In this document: in pieces, positions 1 to 13,000 of the stretch
How the letters are laid out: every line of letters starts with the position of its first letter
Numbering within the stretch: position 1 is the stretch's first letter
Assembly (NCBI GenBank): GCA_963966185.1
Contig: CAWZYM010000151.1
Coordinates: 1,901,001-1,965,000 of the forward strand
Source: Rhabditoides inermis
Lineage: Eukaryota > Nematoda > Chromadorea > Rhabditida > Rhabditidae
Length of the DNA: 64,000 nucleotides
Direction: 5' to 3'
Notes under the pieces: generated by a model
Database searches by the model: none
What the model was told of the DNA's origin: nothing
What the model saw: the letters and a program-made list of their open reading frames with translations, nothing else
Position numbers and translations under genes: made by a program

Positions 1-1672
1 TAAAATTTATTCACCAATCACGCCAGCCAGCACGCTTGCCGAAGCCTCGTTAATGAGCAGATAGGGACTATCGTTGGAGAGCGAGCGTGTCGCTTCTAAA
101 ATGACAAGCCTTCTCTATCTCTCCTTTTTTCTCATTTTTCTTGCTCTCTACCATTATTGTTGCTGGCAATGGTCTTGAGTCGGCAGTTGGCTAGTCCGAG
201 CGCCCTGTCTAGCCACTCTCCCACAACGGGACCACAATCCACCGTCGATACACTGCAATTTTGTACTTTTGAAACAATGTTCACTGTAACAGTATTTGAT
301 TGTCTGATGAGATAATGAAAGTGAAAAGATCAGCCATATCCAGCCAGATGGCCGAGGATATGGTGGAATGCCTATGACCCACCTATCCGCGCAGACCACA
401 GTCTGCTCGCTGATCGCCTCACTCGTCAGAGGGACGGATACTGTATCCGGGAGAGTATCGTGCGAGAGGAGAAGTAGGGACGAGTCCGTGTCCACCTGAT
501 TTGTTCTCTTCTCACTCACTCCTCCTTCTCTCTCTCCACTCACCTCCGCCCTGACAGTGCACATCTGTGGGTATCTCTTCTGAGTGATCGTCACGTCATT
601 GGCAGTCACCATGAAGTGCCGATCGAAGCGAAGACCGGACGGTGTGAGGGCGGAGCTGCAACATGTTTATGTCTGACTCTTCTGAGTGTCCTGTCTGCAT
701 TTTTCCCACCTCTGCAGACTCTTCCCGGTGACACTCTTCACCGGATAACTGACGATCTGTGAGAGTGTTGGGTGGAAGTCCTGTAGACGCAGATCATGGG
801 GAATGCGAACGGCCTGGAAAAATGTTGTAGAGAAAGTGATTGGACTTTTTCTTTCACACACATATATTTTACTATAAGAAAGTTGGAAGCACATCTACTG
901 GAAATAAGTAAAAGAGAGGCTGATCGATCAGTGTGAACCCTTTCCTTTGAGTCAAATGATTCAACATCGCATACGTTTCACGTTCCGAACAAATCGAGCA
1001 AGAACTACGTTGAGATAATTTTAGAAACTGACCGAAAGTACACTAGTAACTGTAACATGCGTTTAGCCTCTCACTAGAGTGAGATATAGTGAGAAATATG
1101 ATAATTTCCTTTATAAGTACCTCACTGGGCGCGGCCAGGAAGCAGCACTCGAGCACGAGGTCCAGAGCAGCCACGTCCTGCAAGAACATGCAAGTCGACT
1201 AGCCACATACACACTGGTACAGTCTACGACCTCTCGCTCTCGCCGTCTTTGTGCCGTCTTTGTGCCGCCTCTCAATAAAAAAACATTTTGGCATTCTTTG
1301 TGTTCAAGTTTTACTCTCCCGTGTCAAAGCTCGCGTGTCGAAAACGCTCGTCGACTGCTTTCGAATCAACTAACAGTGCTCACCTGCACACTGCTCGCCG
1401 CCCCGAACGACACCCGCACAGCGCCCACCGGTCGACCGTCGATCACATCCATCTGGTCCCCACACTCCTTGCCGGACTGGAATGGGAGGGTGAGTGGAGA
1501 GTAGAGGAAGAGGAAGAGGTAGAGTGAGGTGGCCGACTGACCAGGTAGTTGTCCCTGAGCTGTTCCGTATCTATGCCGAGGTATCCCTGGCAGGCTCCCA
1601 TGTTGCAGAAACAGCCTGCGCGGAGCTCCACCCCGAACAGATCGCACATCTTCTCCACCTTGGCATGTTTTT

Positions 1673-1710
<38 letters not shown>

Positions 1711-2428
1711 CTACCTAATCAAAGCTAGAGAAAGCGGAATAAAAAAAAAGAAAAAAGGTAAAAGAAGGAATAGAGAGAGATAGTCAGACGCACCTCCGAG
1801 TACCCCACGTAACTTCCGTCGTCTCGGAGCACGTTGAAGGCGATGATAGGGCCTTGGGTGGATGGGTCTGAAACACTCATCTCATCATAGACCGCACAGC
1901 ACAATTCGGCTATCATGCACTTGGATGCTCACGTCAAATCATCTCACATTATTCACTTGCATAACCATTCTCTCTAATCTCGTCCCCAACACTACACAAT
2001 ACTCACCCTCGAACGATCCCCTCGCGTACACCTGTACCGCCTTCTTGCCGTTCCAGTGCATCTTCTGTCTGAGCATCTCCTCGCACTGCCGGGCGATGGA
2101 AAAGGCGTGAGCGGAGATCATGGACACACCGCCTGCAAACTCGTTTCAATCATTCGGTCTTCTGGAATCATATGCGCCATATTTTCAACTTTTCTGACGA
2201 GCACGAACCACCGTCATTGCAGTTGTCAAGAACTACGAGTTTTAGATGTGTGGCGAAACGTAGGTTACTATTTCTCACTTTCTTGGTATGATATATTTAT
2301 TTCCGTTCTTCATGGCGATAAAGTAATTGACTTATTTCATATCCAACTATTCAAGACTGTGTGGTAAAACGTATACGTTATCCCTTCACAACTTCTCTCT
2401 CCTCTTCCCTTCCCACTCTCTCTCCCAC

Positions 2429-2512
<84 letters not shown>

Positions 2513-2513
2513 T

Positions 2514-2556
<43 letters not shown>

Positions 2557-4765
2557 CCACCTCTCCTCTGCCACTCGTCGAACCCCGCCTGCAGCGCTGC
2601 CACTGCGTAGTAGTTCGTCGTGCCGTCTTCCAATCTGAGTAGATATTATCTTTTAAAAAAGTTAGAGAGAGGAGAAATAGCGGATCACTCTTATTCAGAG
2701 ATCACTACACCCACATTATTCAACAAACTCTTTTCGCCATAAATGATTTTTTTCAGAACCTATAAAACCAGGAATCTTAACATCTTGGTAACTGCCTACA
2801 AAACTTATTTTAGGTGCAAATTGGAATACTGCACTGAACTATGGAATCCGCAGGATGTATTTTCTGTGAACCTCATTGAAAATGTACAGCGTTATTTCAC
2901 TCGTCGCGTGTGTCAGCGTATCGGTCGCACCCTTTCCTATCCTCAACGCCTAGAGCTACTCAATCTTGAAACACTCGAATATCGCCCTTTTTTTGAATGA
3001 CATCACCTATATACATAAGTTCATTCACTCTAAAACAATTTTGGATTATCAAGGGCTTTTCACTATTATTCCAACAAGATCCAGAAACTCAAACGAATTA
3101 AGAATTGTGCCTTCATTCGATAACAATGGCCAAATAAGCACATTTATTAGTAGAGCTTTTAGTGCCTGGAATGCCTTACCTTCTGACGTTGTACATATCC
3201 GTGACCACACCTCTTTTAAACAACACCTATCTTCCCTAGAATTAATGACACTGTCTAAAATCCGTCGTTTTTGAGCACATCCATGTTTTTCCTTTCCTTT
3301 TGTATTATATCATGTTATCTATCGTTCATGTTATGTCTCCCTTTCACACATACCAATGTCGTATTCTATTTTCTTTCCCGTTTTGCAATGTCTTTGTTTA
3401 TGTAACACGACAATAAATATATATAAATATAAATAGAGAGAGACTTCCTCCACCCACCTGTCGGCCAATCCCTTCCTCTGCTCGGCGAACCACTGTCTGG
3501 GTGCCGCCACCGCCACTGTCCCACCCGCGAACACTCTCTTCTTCAGCAGACACGCACTCTCTTTCTGAATGCGTCGGAATTTCATCGACAGTCGATTGGT
3601 GAGCAGACCTATCTTGAAACTTCGAAGAAGGGACCATGCTAATCCAAGAAGGCGTTCAGAGATGATAGGATACGGACGCACCTTGACCAAGAGACAACCG
3701 AGCCCGGTGGGGTATCCAAACATCTTGTAGAAGGAGAAGCAGACGAAATCCGGTCTGACCACACTCAGGTCCAGCTCGCAACAGCTGACGAGGGAAGCAG
3801 CATCCAGACACACCGACCAGCCTGCAAAGCGTTCTTAGAATCACAATTCGACATGTTGGTGTATACGTCGTCTAACTTTTCATGATGGTCTTGAACATCC
3901 TTCTGTACTAACGTAATTGACAGCCCAGCTTTGCGTTTATATTACCGTACCGCTATCGCTACCCAGCTCTTCCGTCAATCAGATTCACGCTGATTCGAAA
4001 GAATCGATCGGTTCGGTTTGAATTCACTACAATTTACGAGAAAAAAAACTTACCCCTTTTCCGCAGCCTCTCCACCACTGTCAGGTCGTACTTCCGGCCG
4101 CAGAAGTTGCTCATGGCAGTGAGGACGAACAGGCTCCTCTCCTCCTCCTCCTGCTCCTCCAGCTGCTCCACCAGCTCCTCCCACTCCACGCACACCACTC
4201 TGTCCACCCTGTCCCGCACGCACTCCCGCACTCCCACCACTGAGTTGTGCGAGTCGAGCAGATACGCGAATTTCGAACCTGAATTTTCGAGCGTTTTTTA
4301 ATCAAAGATAGATTAGATAACGAGTGGTTTTGAATAAACCTGTGACCTGTCACTCAAATGACAACACTGTGATAATTAGAAACCAGCAAAAGGCATAAGT
4401 ACCCACCCTTCTGACGCACATCCCTCCCGATCTCCTTCTCTCCCGCCCCCTGTCCAGAGAAGCTGAAGTTCTCCGCCACTATCCGCAACGAGTGAGTGGT
4501 GTTGTACGTGAACACCACATCGTATTCTCGCGGAGAGACGTGGAAGTGCGAGAGCACTCTGCAAACATCCATATCAATCTGACTAACTAAGTAAGTGTGA
4601 TTCGGACATCAGACAGTGACCATGCATTGTGATCCGAAACTGGATATTGGACAAGAGAAATTGAGACAAGACCATTGATTCACCTATTCCTGGCGGAATC
4701 GACGAGCTGTCGCGTGGCCCTGCTAGATGCGTGTTGCGAGTGCGGGTTGGAGAGACGCGCCTGAA

Positions 4766-4830
<65 letters not shown>

Positions 4831-4913
4831 CTCACCTTCCCCAGCATCTCTGCCACCTCTTTCATCTGCTCGTCCGATGCCCTCCCCGCTCCAGCATAGT
4901 CCAAATATGGCAT
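1..4913 (-). CDS. mocs-1: Molybdenum cofactor sulfurase (MOCOS), 3' end off the left edge
   Basis: This enzyme converts the oxo form of the molybdenum cofactor to the sulfurated form needed by xanthine dehydrogenase and aldehyde oxidase. It has an N-terminal PLP-dependent cysteine-desulfurase-like domain and a C-terminal MOSC domain. Exons joined with consistent phase: 4913-4836, 4760-4684, 4558-4407, 4278-4054, 3821-3682, 3564-3458, 2634-2561, 2132-2007, 1867-1794, 1658-1542, 1476-1384, 1177-1121, 813-710, 655-383 (probably with a 54-nt in-frame intron inside), 252-152, and 95 to about 20. Diagnostic motifs are YLDYAGAG near the start, NPHS, the PLP lysine in SFYKMFGYPTG (exon 5), FAGGTVA, LEDGTTNYYAVAALQ, RAGCFCNMGACQ with the likely substrate cysteine, and in the MOSC part YPVKS, ALTPSGLRFDRHFMV and LSNDSPYLLINE. 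The ATG at 4913 puts the first conserved motif only one residue in, so a short upstream exon may be missing. The C. elegans symbol is assigned by family only. Confidence 0.88.
2437..2556. repeat. CT/CTTT microsatellite in a MOCOS intron
   Basis: Pyrimidine-only tract on the plus strand mixing (CTTT)n and (CT)n. It lies directly after the donor of the exon at 2634-2561, so the intron starts in purine-rich RNA. Similar tracts occur in MOCOS introns at 1676-1710 and 4768-4835. Confidence 0.9.
2743..3436 (+). mobile_element. 5'-truncated LINE (non-LTR retrotransposon) tail
   Basis: Two overlapping plus-strand frames give the C-terminal part of a LINE reverse transcriptase: LEYCTELWNP, then ENVQRYFTRRV, SYPQRLELLNLETLE, a frame change near 2990, DITYIHKF, RSRNSNELR, and FISRAFSAWNALPSDVV. 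That motif order is typical of the thumb and post-RT region of jockey/CR1-like LINEs. It ends in an AATAAATATATATAAATA-type tail at about 3411-3436. It lies antisense in the MOCOS intron between the exons ending at 3458 and starting at 2634. The frame break and missing 5' part show it is dead. A relative lies at 28626-29221. Confidence 0.8.
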
Positions 4914-5475
4914 ATCTACACTAGCGAGAAAACTATAAACTCGACATATAAACATGAAATCTGCCATTACCAAATACGTTAGCACTTTTCGAGCAAAACA
5001 TAAAGACATGAGACAAACACGAGACTAAGTGGACCCTTCTAGAACGGGCAATAATTTATTGCGCGAAATCGCAATCAATAATGACATGTGCCGTTGACTA
5101 TCATCTCTCCAATTCACACAATTTCTCGTCAACACGGTCTGAGAAACAACGTTTATCACCGAAACAACTCAACAAATGTCCAACAAAACAACTCCTTGAG
5201 CAATGTAACAGAAAGGGATGGGATTATGGAATAGAAGGAACGCGGCGGAAACGTGGTCTCATTCACTACAGATAAGACATAACATCAACAAATCTGTGAT
5301 AAGATTGCAGTGAGCGCGAGACAGTGACGGGAAATGAGAGAGAACATAATTCAAAATCAATTATTCACAGCGTCAATAAACACATACCTAACCGATATAG
5401 GAATAACCCTTATGGTACACGAGATATGGAGCTGAATGGCGAGTATTTGTACTTTTCTTTTCTTCTCATCGTCTC
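4914..5475. other. Intergenic gap between MOCOS and the coiled-coil gene
   Basis: No open frame here has coding character. It should hold the MOCOS promoter and any short 5' exon, and the 3' UTR of the upstream gene. I see no clear repeat or RNA gene. Confidence 0.5.
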
Positions 5476-6164
5476 CTAGTTGGGAGTCGCCCCAAAGCCA
5501 AAGCTGTCCAGTCGAGCGAGAACTCCCATCACCTTAATACAACATCTCTCTCTCTCTCTCTCTCTCCCCTTTCTCTCCACCCACATTGAACAGTCGACTC
5601 GTCTCTCTCCTCAAATTGTCGATCTGCTCATCGAGATTGGCCACAGCCTCGTCCAACTCGCGGGCCCTGCAAAATGGACACTCACAAAACGCTATATATA
5701 CTCTGTATCTCATATTTAAGATAGTATGTTGTACATGTACAGTGTACACTGTTAATGAAACGGAAAACAAATTTGCCTTGACAATTCCATCACACTCACA
5801 GCATCTCTCCGGGAGTGGGAGATAGGGCGCGGCGGTGCGCAGCCGACGTCGACGGCTCATCCGCACTCGCAGCACGCCTAAACACTCATAATTGATAATG
5901 TACATTGCATGACAGAGGAATAGCGAGAAACTGAGAGAGGGCGGGATAAAGAGAAGAAAACAAAGCAGGGGATTAGACATGACGAGCGCTTTGAAATAAT
6001 TAACGAGGCACGGTGTCGCACCTGAGTGTGTGAGTGTTCTCTCGGGCGCGCCTCTCGGCCTGCCTGCCGCGCTCTCGCATCTCCTCCAGCACACTCTGCC
6101 GAGCCGGTCGCGGAGCAGCCACTGCAGGGAGCACTGCGGCAGGCGCCCTCTCCAACGCCCACAT
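5476..6164 (-). CDS. Small charged coiled-coil protein, unrecognised
   Basis: Four exons join in phase: 6164-6022, about 5878-5797, about 5669-5588, and 5534-5476 (stop TAG at 5478-5476). The protein begins MWALERAP if the ATG at 6164 is used. The frame stays open upstream to an acceptor near 6191, so a further 5' exon is possible. It has a basic helical stretch (RQSVLEEMRERGRQAERR), a Ser/Thr/Ala-rich linker (AASADEPSTSAAHRR), and an acidic coiled coil (ARELDEAVANLDEQIDNLRR) ending SFGFGATPN. The heptad spacing of the third exon supports a coiled coil. I do not recognise the family. Coding status rests on phase continuity and amino-acid character across three introns. Confidence 0.6.
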
Positions 6165-6480
6165 GCCTACTCCGTTCTGCGCGTGGATGTCTGCAACAAC
6201 ACATACTGTCATGTAGATATTACATATTAAAAAAACAATATTTCCAGTTTCTTTTCTTTTCTTAAAACTTGTATTCACTGTGTCCTCACAACTGTGATGT
6301 TTGCGTTTGTATAATCCATATTTTTTTCAAATAAATAAATGCCTTACGTATTACATACGTCACAAGCATGATGCATGATATACAACCATAATAGCACAAT
6401 TCGTTCAATGCATTTATCATCATCATTATCGATACAATACATCCACCCAAATAAATAGGCGCGCTTGTTGGTAGGTGTCC
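6165..6480. other. Intergenic gap, 3' flank of the collagen gene
   Basis: AT-rich spacer holding the collagen 3' UTR on the minus strand. No canonical AATAAA is visible on that strand, only TTTATTTATTT-like sequence near 6335. Nothing else stands out. Confidence 0.4.
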
Positions 6481-7569
6481 TTACACGCGACGGCGGTATC
6501 CGCTGTTCTCGATAGCGGGAGACTCGACAGCCTCCTCCTTCCTCTTGGGGCAAGGGCAGTAGTTGGCGTCCTCTCCAACCTTTCCGGGCTTTCCAATCGG
6601 TCCAGGCTTGCCATCGTGTCCGTTGTCTCCATCGTGTCCAGCGGGTCCGGGCTGTCCAGGCTGTCCGGGAGTTCCGTCGAGTCCAGGGTTGCCGTTCTTT
6701 CCGGGCTCTCCGTGCGGTCCGGGCCATCCAGCGGGTCCAGGTGCTCCAGGAGCTCCGGGGTGTCCAGCGACTCCGTCCAGTCCAGGGGCTCCAGGGGTTC
6801 CGGGGAATCCAGCAACTCCCTTGGGTCCGGGCTCTCCAGGCTCTCCAGCCTGTCCGGGCTGTCCGTCCTGTCCAGGCTCGCCAGATCCTCCGCAAGGTCC
6901 GTTGAATCCCTTCTCTCCCACGGATCCGTCGGGTCCAGGGGGTCCGGCAGGTCCAGCCGGGCAGGGAATGCATCCTCCAGGGAACTGGTGAGTGGCGATG
7001 AGCGTGATTCCAGGAGTTCCCGGACGTCCATTGTCTCCGGCGCCTCCCTGATCTCCACGGCTTCCGGGCTTTCCAGGGGGTCCAGGAGGTCCGGCCGGGC
7101 ATCCCTGCGAGCTCACCTGCAACGCAACAATCATCACGTGTTCACCACTAATGGACAAAGCAAACTCACTGCGCAGTTGCACTGCCTGTTGTCGACTCCG
7201 GCCTGCCTCTTGAAGAGGGAATGGAAGGTAGCGGGGGCGGCGGCTCCGTGGGGGTTCATGTGCGCGGCGAGCATCTTCTGCCAAGCGTCGTCGGCCATCA
7301 CGCGGAAGTCAGTCACACGGGTGTGCACCTCATCCTCCAGACGGTGAAGCTGACAAAGACAAATGGTACGATCATAAATCATATTACTAACTAAAAGATC
7401 TTCCTGTACAGATTATAGTCATCACACAACTGCTCTGATATTTACTGGTACACATGGTGTGACAGAAAGTAACAATACTCACATCGTTGACGATCGAGCC
7501 AATGGCGAGGAGAGAGCAGAAGACCGCCAGAAGCGAGAGGCTCGCTCCGATGGGAACGAGGGTCGACAT
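6481..7569 (-). CDS. Cuticle collagen
   Basis: Structural protein of the nematode exoskeleton, secreted by the hypodermis. Three exons (7569-7483, 7349-7170, 7116-6481) join in phase to a 300-residue protein, the usual size for this family. Residues 1-29 form a hydrophobic signal or membrane segment ([18 protein letters not shown]) that leads into the nematode cuticle collagen N-terminal domain ([21 protein letters not shown]). A subtilisin-like processing site follows (LFKR before QAG). A short Cys pair (CNCA) precedes interrupted Gly-X-Y blocks starting [14 protein letters not shown] and [17 protein letters not shown], and the end carries [12 protein letters not shown]. Paired cysteines flank the triple-helical blocks as in worm collagens, where they give disulfide or other cross-links. 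Long open frames on the other frames here are by-products of the repetitive GC-rich Gly-X-Y code. The exact col/dpy/sqt/rol class cannot be told by eye. Confidence 0.95.
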
Positions 7570-7904
7570 CTAGATACACACAACAGTCAGTGGAAAACTG
7601 TGAAAAGACAAACAAGTCCAAAGCGGAAAGATGATGCTTGCCGATCGCAGACGATTGCTTATATAGCCGGTTACACCGTATCTGGAATCCAAAAAACTGG
7701 CAAAGTGCACAAAAAACTGAAAATCCGAAAAAAAGAAGGACAAAAACAGGAACGGTGGGTGGAAAAAATGGGATGCCGCGCCCTTAGGCTACCGAACAGC
7801 CAGCACAAAAACGGGTTATCATTATACCCGCCGCACATCAACTATCGTAAAGACAATTTCCGAGTGCGCCGTTATTAATAACAACTGACAAATATGTGCT
7901 TCGG

Positions 7905-8342
7905 TTATGCTTCGGTTACTGATAATGTCAAACCTTCAACCTACACATCTCAGATCTCAATATCTGAAAATTTCCCTTTCCAGCTTTCCACACATCAGCG
8001 ATACACACGCGATCGGGTATCTAACGATCACACCAACACACCTCTCCTCGGAAAAATCAATCCTCACCTTCACGCTATTACTATGGCGAGAATTGAGCGA
8101 CATCAACTCACCGATCAGCCTCTCCTCGAATGCGGCTTCGTGTTGCATGCGCGGTCCCTCCTCCCTCACAGTCTGTCTCCGCAGATACGGGTTGTCGATA
8201 GGCTCCATGAACACTCGCTCATCCATGCCGTCATCGACAGGCGCGGCAAGGGGAGCACCGAGCTGGAACAATTCTATAGTGTTTCTCAACAAAAACCAAT
8301 AAAATCGACACATATGTTTCCAATCAAATACCCTTCCCGGCA
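7905..8342 (-). pseudogene. Severed 3' end of the AT-hook gene
   Basis: This is the downstream part of the gene starting at 16035, cut off by the MULE. Immediately left of the element the interrupted exon resumes (8342-8332) and ends at a GTATTTG donor. The next exon, 8273-8112, continues in phase and encodes LGAPLAAPVDDGMDERVF, MEPIDNPYLRRQTVREEG and MQHEAAFEERLI. A short last exon (7918-7905) would end VTEA-stop. If the element and one copy of the 9-bp duplication are ignored, the frame runs without a break across the junction, so the two parts were one exon. In the present allele this part has no start of its own. Confidence 0.7.
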
Positions 8343-8351
8343 CGCACCGGC
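8343..8351. repeat. Target site duplication, left copy
   Basis: Nine bases, CGCACCGGC, directly outside the left terminal inverted repeat. They are identical to 14370-14378 outside the right end. Nine bases is the typical MULE duplication length. Confidence 0.93.
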
Positions 8352-8387
8352 GGCCGTATTACGGACCCGCAGGAACACGGAACTGCA
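8352..8387 (+). repeat. MULE left terminal inverted repeat
   Basis: Pairs with 14334-14369 with one mismatch (G for A at about base 22). Further copies of the subterminal motif ACGG(A/T)ACTGCA lie at about 8443-8500. Confidence 0.92.
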
Positions 8388-8965
8388 GAGAGTGACGGAA
8401 CAGCATTCCGGTCAAAATCTTGCTGTTCCGTTGCATAATTGTAACGGAACTGCAAAATATAGTACGGTACTGCAAAATACAGTACGGAACTGCAAATGTA
8501 TAGCAGAACATCAAAAAATTATGTGAAAACAATATGTGTCGTGAATTTGTATTAAAAACATCAATATGATTGCATATTTATGAAATGTGCGAGTGATACA
8601 GGTTATCGTAATACATTGTTAGTATTGTAAGTCAACTGATAATTCATCATATTTATTGAAATCAGTAGTTTTAAGGTGATGGCACAATCTCGGGAATAAC
8701 AAACAAGTGACAGTAGTGGTAAGCCTAGTAAAAAAAATTGAATATTGTAACAATCAGCGATAATAATCGGTGATGACCAACAACCGTAATGATACAATAA
8801 ATAAATATCGTAATTGGGATTAATGGCACATTTGGGAAAAACAAACTAGTGTATAAAAACGAAACAATATATAAATTAAGCTAAACAAAAATGGTGAATG
8901 CGATTATGATATTCTGTTCTGTATAGCTTTTGCTCTCTTCTCTCCTGCTCTCCTGCTCGCCACAG

Positions 8966-9087
8966 TCGCGATTCACATCAGTCTGGACGACCTGACATAT
9001 TCACATTACCATACCGTAACCAATTCAAAGTACAGTAACCTCAGAACATGATTCAATCGAAATACGCTACATACAACCCTCCTCCCC

Positions 9088-9132
<45 letters not shown>

Positions 9133-9344
9133 GGCACTCACCTTGTCTCCCAGCTGCGATTGGAAAAGGCACAGTGAGCGCCAGTCATCCTGCGCCGTCA
9201 CTGGTGGTGTTTCTTGCCGCAATCGCGATTCACATCAGTCTGGACGACCTGACATATTCACATTACCATACCGTAACCAATTCAAAGTACAGTAACCTCA
9301 GAACATGATTCAATCGAAATACGCTACATACAACCCGCCTCCCC

Positions 9345-9385
<41 letters not shown>

Positions 9386-9597
9386 GGCACTCACCTTGTC
9401 TCCCAGCTGCGATTGGAAAAGGCACAGTGAGCGCCAGTCATCCTGCGCCGTCACTGGTGGTGTTTCTTGCCGCAATCGCGATTCACATCAGTCTGGACGA
9501 CCTGACATATTCACATTACCATACCGTAACCAATTCAAAGTACAGTAACCTCAGAACATGATTCAATCGAAATACGCTACATACAACCCGCCTCCCC

Positions 9598-9652
<55 letters not shown>

Positions 9653-9870
9653 TCTCCCGGCACTCACCTTGTCTCCCAGCTGCGATTGGAAAAGGCACAG
9701 TGAGCGCCAGTCATCCTGCGCCGTCACTGGTGGTGTTTCTTGCCGCAATCGCGATTCACATCAGTCTGGACGACCTGACATATTCACATTACCATACCGT
9801 AACCAATTCAAAGTACAGTAACCTCAGAACATGATTCAATCGAAATACGCTACATACAACCCGCCTCCCC

Positions 9871-9913
<43 letters not shown>

Positions 9914-9941
9914 GGCACTCACCTTGTCTCCCAGCTGCGAT
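8966..9941. repeat. Minisatellite of four ~255-275-bp units inside the MULE
   Basis: Each unit runs through CGCGATTCACATCAGTCTGG, then ATGATTCAATCGAAATACGC, then a (CT)n tract, then CACTCACCTTGTCTCCCAGC. Units differ mainly in CT length (anchors at about 9048, 9305, 9558, 9831). On the minus strand each unit carries an acceptor-like CGCAG, twelve bases coding LGDK, and a GTGAGT donor. The array therefore repeats a possible micro-exon of the transposase gene's 3' end. Confidence 0.88.
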
Positions 9942-10092
9942 CCTCGCCGCATTCTCCTTTCTCTTACTTCATTAAAGCTATACTAACAGAACATCATAAA
10001 CGCAATACGAAATCTCCTCACTGAAAAAACATCGTTGAAAAAGAATAACAATACGTTATACGTAGATACATATAATGCAAACCAAGACACAC

Positions 10093-13000
10093 CTTGTCTC
10101 TCTTCTTCTTCTGGAGCGTGATCATTGTAGGCTCGGGGAGGTTGTTGTTGTCCTGCCGCTTCCTCTTCTTCATCCGCTTCTCACTTCCTTTGAGGCAGAC
10201 GTAGTGGGACATCTTCCATAAGTATTCGACCCACTAGAACAATATATTTTGTTATCGTCTCACGCTAACACATACCGTGCCATCTCCTTTTCCATTCTTC
10301 AGCGCTTGAGCACAGAGCTGCTCAGTTCTCCTCCTTCCAGCTGTCCATCGCATACGAGTCCCTCGAACGTATCCAATCGTGTTGTTGATAGACTCTGCGT
10401 CTATAAAAAACGGTGTCAGATTGTCAGATTCATCGAAAGTACAGAAAATAGTACCTGCCACCTCTATGCGTATTTCATCGGTGATCTCCAGCAGGCGGCG
10501 CAACAGCTTATCCGGACATCCGTTCTTGTTGAGGTCGTGGAATGCGTGGTGGTGCCACGCTTCTTGCGCACACGTGGTGATCGAGCGCATGTCCGCCAGC
10601 ACGGTGTGACTCGACCTTAACGGAATTAAACGTAATGACCGGGATGCCAAATATCTAACCATTCCTCCGGTGGATAGCGGGCATCTCGGACATCAGATCC
10701 AATGTAGGTGTCAGAGATGTACTTCCAGAAAGCTTAACAGCAAAATTCAAGGCGGTAAAAAAGACACACTCACGCGACAGAAGATCTTGCACATCTGAGT
10801 GCGCGTCCACCAGCTCCTGGAATGCTGCTCTCACGTCTGCGATCGGGACAAACTCTAGAGCTAGAGTCATCTGCAGCATCGCGCGTTCCCAGCTGCTGTA
10901 AAACAACCGTTTAGTGTGTTCAGACTAATCCGATTACTAACTCTGGGTCCTGCGACTTTTGAGCCCATGAGAGATCCTTCATATTTTGATTCTCGCGAAG
11001 AAACTTTTCTTGGTTAGTTCTTCTGTGAAAAGCGCATCGAAGGACTCGTGATGCAGGGAACTCGGCAAGGAATGATGCGCTGCTCGCCATCTCGCCGTCT
11101 GAACTTCTTATTTTTTTCCGTAGGAAATTAGAAAATAAAAAAGCTCACCGATCAGCAGATGATTGGGTCCTTGGTGATCATCTCCGACGACATCGCGCAC
11201 GAATGCCCAGAACTTGTCGTAGACAAGGCGGGACTCTCCTGTCAGTATGCCGTACACGAGTGGCACGAAGACGCGCTCGTCCTAAAACCAATACGTACAT
11301 AACGCAATGCTACAAATCAATACTCACCACAACTCCCAACGTGAACAAGGAATGGGCTGGATCCCGACAGACTCGAAACGTTCCATCGCACGACCACCTG
11401 AACCATAATATAAGGGTTGGTGGGCGATGAAGTGCGTACCAAAGCACTCTGCGTAGAAGGCGTCGTGCATCTGGGGAACAAAACACGAACATGTCGTCAT
11501 CTCCGAACGACATGAGCCGCTCACCTACAATTGACAGTACACACAAAAAATGAAACTTTCATAAAGCTAACCTCGAATCGCAATCTGAAGAGGATCGATC
11601 TTGAGCCTCTTGTCACGCCCTTTCCCAGTGATGATCGCGATCCAGCATCTGTTTGTGTACAGGTACTTCTTCAGATTGGACTTTACAAAGTGCACGCGCT
11701 TAAAAATGTTGTATGAAAAACGAATACAGTGAGATGAACTCACGCTGGAAGGTGAAGCTTCACTGATCGACGACTGGTACGCCTGTTCAGCAGTTGCGTA
11801 GCCACCGCTCATAGATAGAGCCTTGACGTACGCAACGTCTTCCTTAAAAATGCATATCAAAAATGCAAAGTGTATTGTGCGCGAACAACTCACCTCGATT
11901 TTCTCCCTTTGCGGTCCATGAGGAACCTTGTGCGCCTTGAAATTGTGCACGAACAACTCTCCAGTGTACAGCTGTAGCAATTGCGCCCGCCCGTCGCAAC
12001 CAGGATGATCGCATCTAAAGCATTCCGGTTGAATACGTCATAAAATCGAAAATACCTCAGCGTTGTGGAATCAAGAAACCGATACACGTTCCAGTCAGAA
12101 TCATAAAACCGGTGAGCTCCCTTCTTGGTGACATACGTCACTGACGGATGTGGACGAAGCATAAAACATAAAAAGTTAGATATCGAAAACAACAGAAGTA
12201 GATAACGAAAACAACAGAAGCAATGCATATCCCTCCCTAATAATACGGCAGTCATTGAACAGATTATTTACCAGCCATTTTTTTTAAGTCTTCGGTTGAT
12301 TATCGTGCCGCAAGAGAACATTGGAAACATCCTCCAAATTGCCTAATACGTACATATATGTCTCGACATCTCGTCCATGTCTGGTAGGTGACTGATATTA
12401 CCTACCATGAATTAGAGGAATTGTCTATACCTGTGAAGCTCGCCCTTGTCATAGAAGTTGTAAGAAAGTTTCTTTTTCTTGAGTATAGCCTTCATCTCCT
12501 CACTGAGCGCTCGCTTCTCCATTTTACCGTCAACGTAATCACCGAGTTCTGAAAACGTCACATAGAAACAAAATGTAAAAAAATACAAACTGTGAATCTG
12601 CAGAACAACCGGGTCACAGTAGATACGCCCTCTATAGTCAATCCACTGACCGTCAGCTGTGCGAGCAAACGCTTCTAAACAGAGGGTTCTTCTTTTTATA
12701 AGACTGCCCGCTCACCTCTACTCTGTTGAAATGTTGCTCTCGCGTCTACTTGAAGTTGAAAGTTCAAGAAAACATCGGAGGTGATCCTTCTCGGTTGGCC
12801 TGCTGTGAACTTTGGCGGAATCTCGGCAACCACTTCATATTCTAAAAAAAGGTTGAAAACAAGCAACCAAATTCAAATAGTTTGTACCTCCAGCTTCCAA
12901 ATCCTCCTCTCGAAGAAACACTGCGTCCGCTTCTTCCTCCTGTAGCTGATCCAAGTCGTCCTCCCACTGTTCGAATCCCTGCTGCTGCTGCTGCTGCTGC

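Noticed and set aside
6475..7347. 290- and 142-residue plus-strand frames and other minus frames over the collagen
   Set aside because: Gly-X-Y coding sequence opens several frames; only one has the collagen domains and matching splice sites.
8966..9941. CRISPR-like array
   Set aside because: Units are 255-275 bp and repeated over their full length without unique spacers, and the sequence is eukaryotic.
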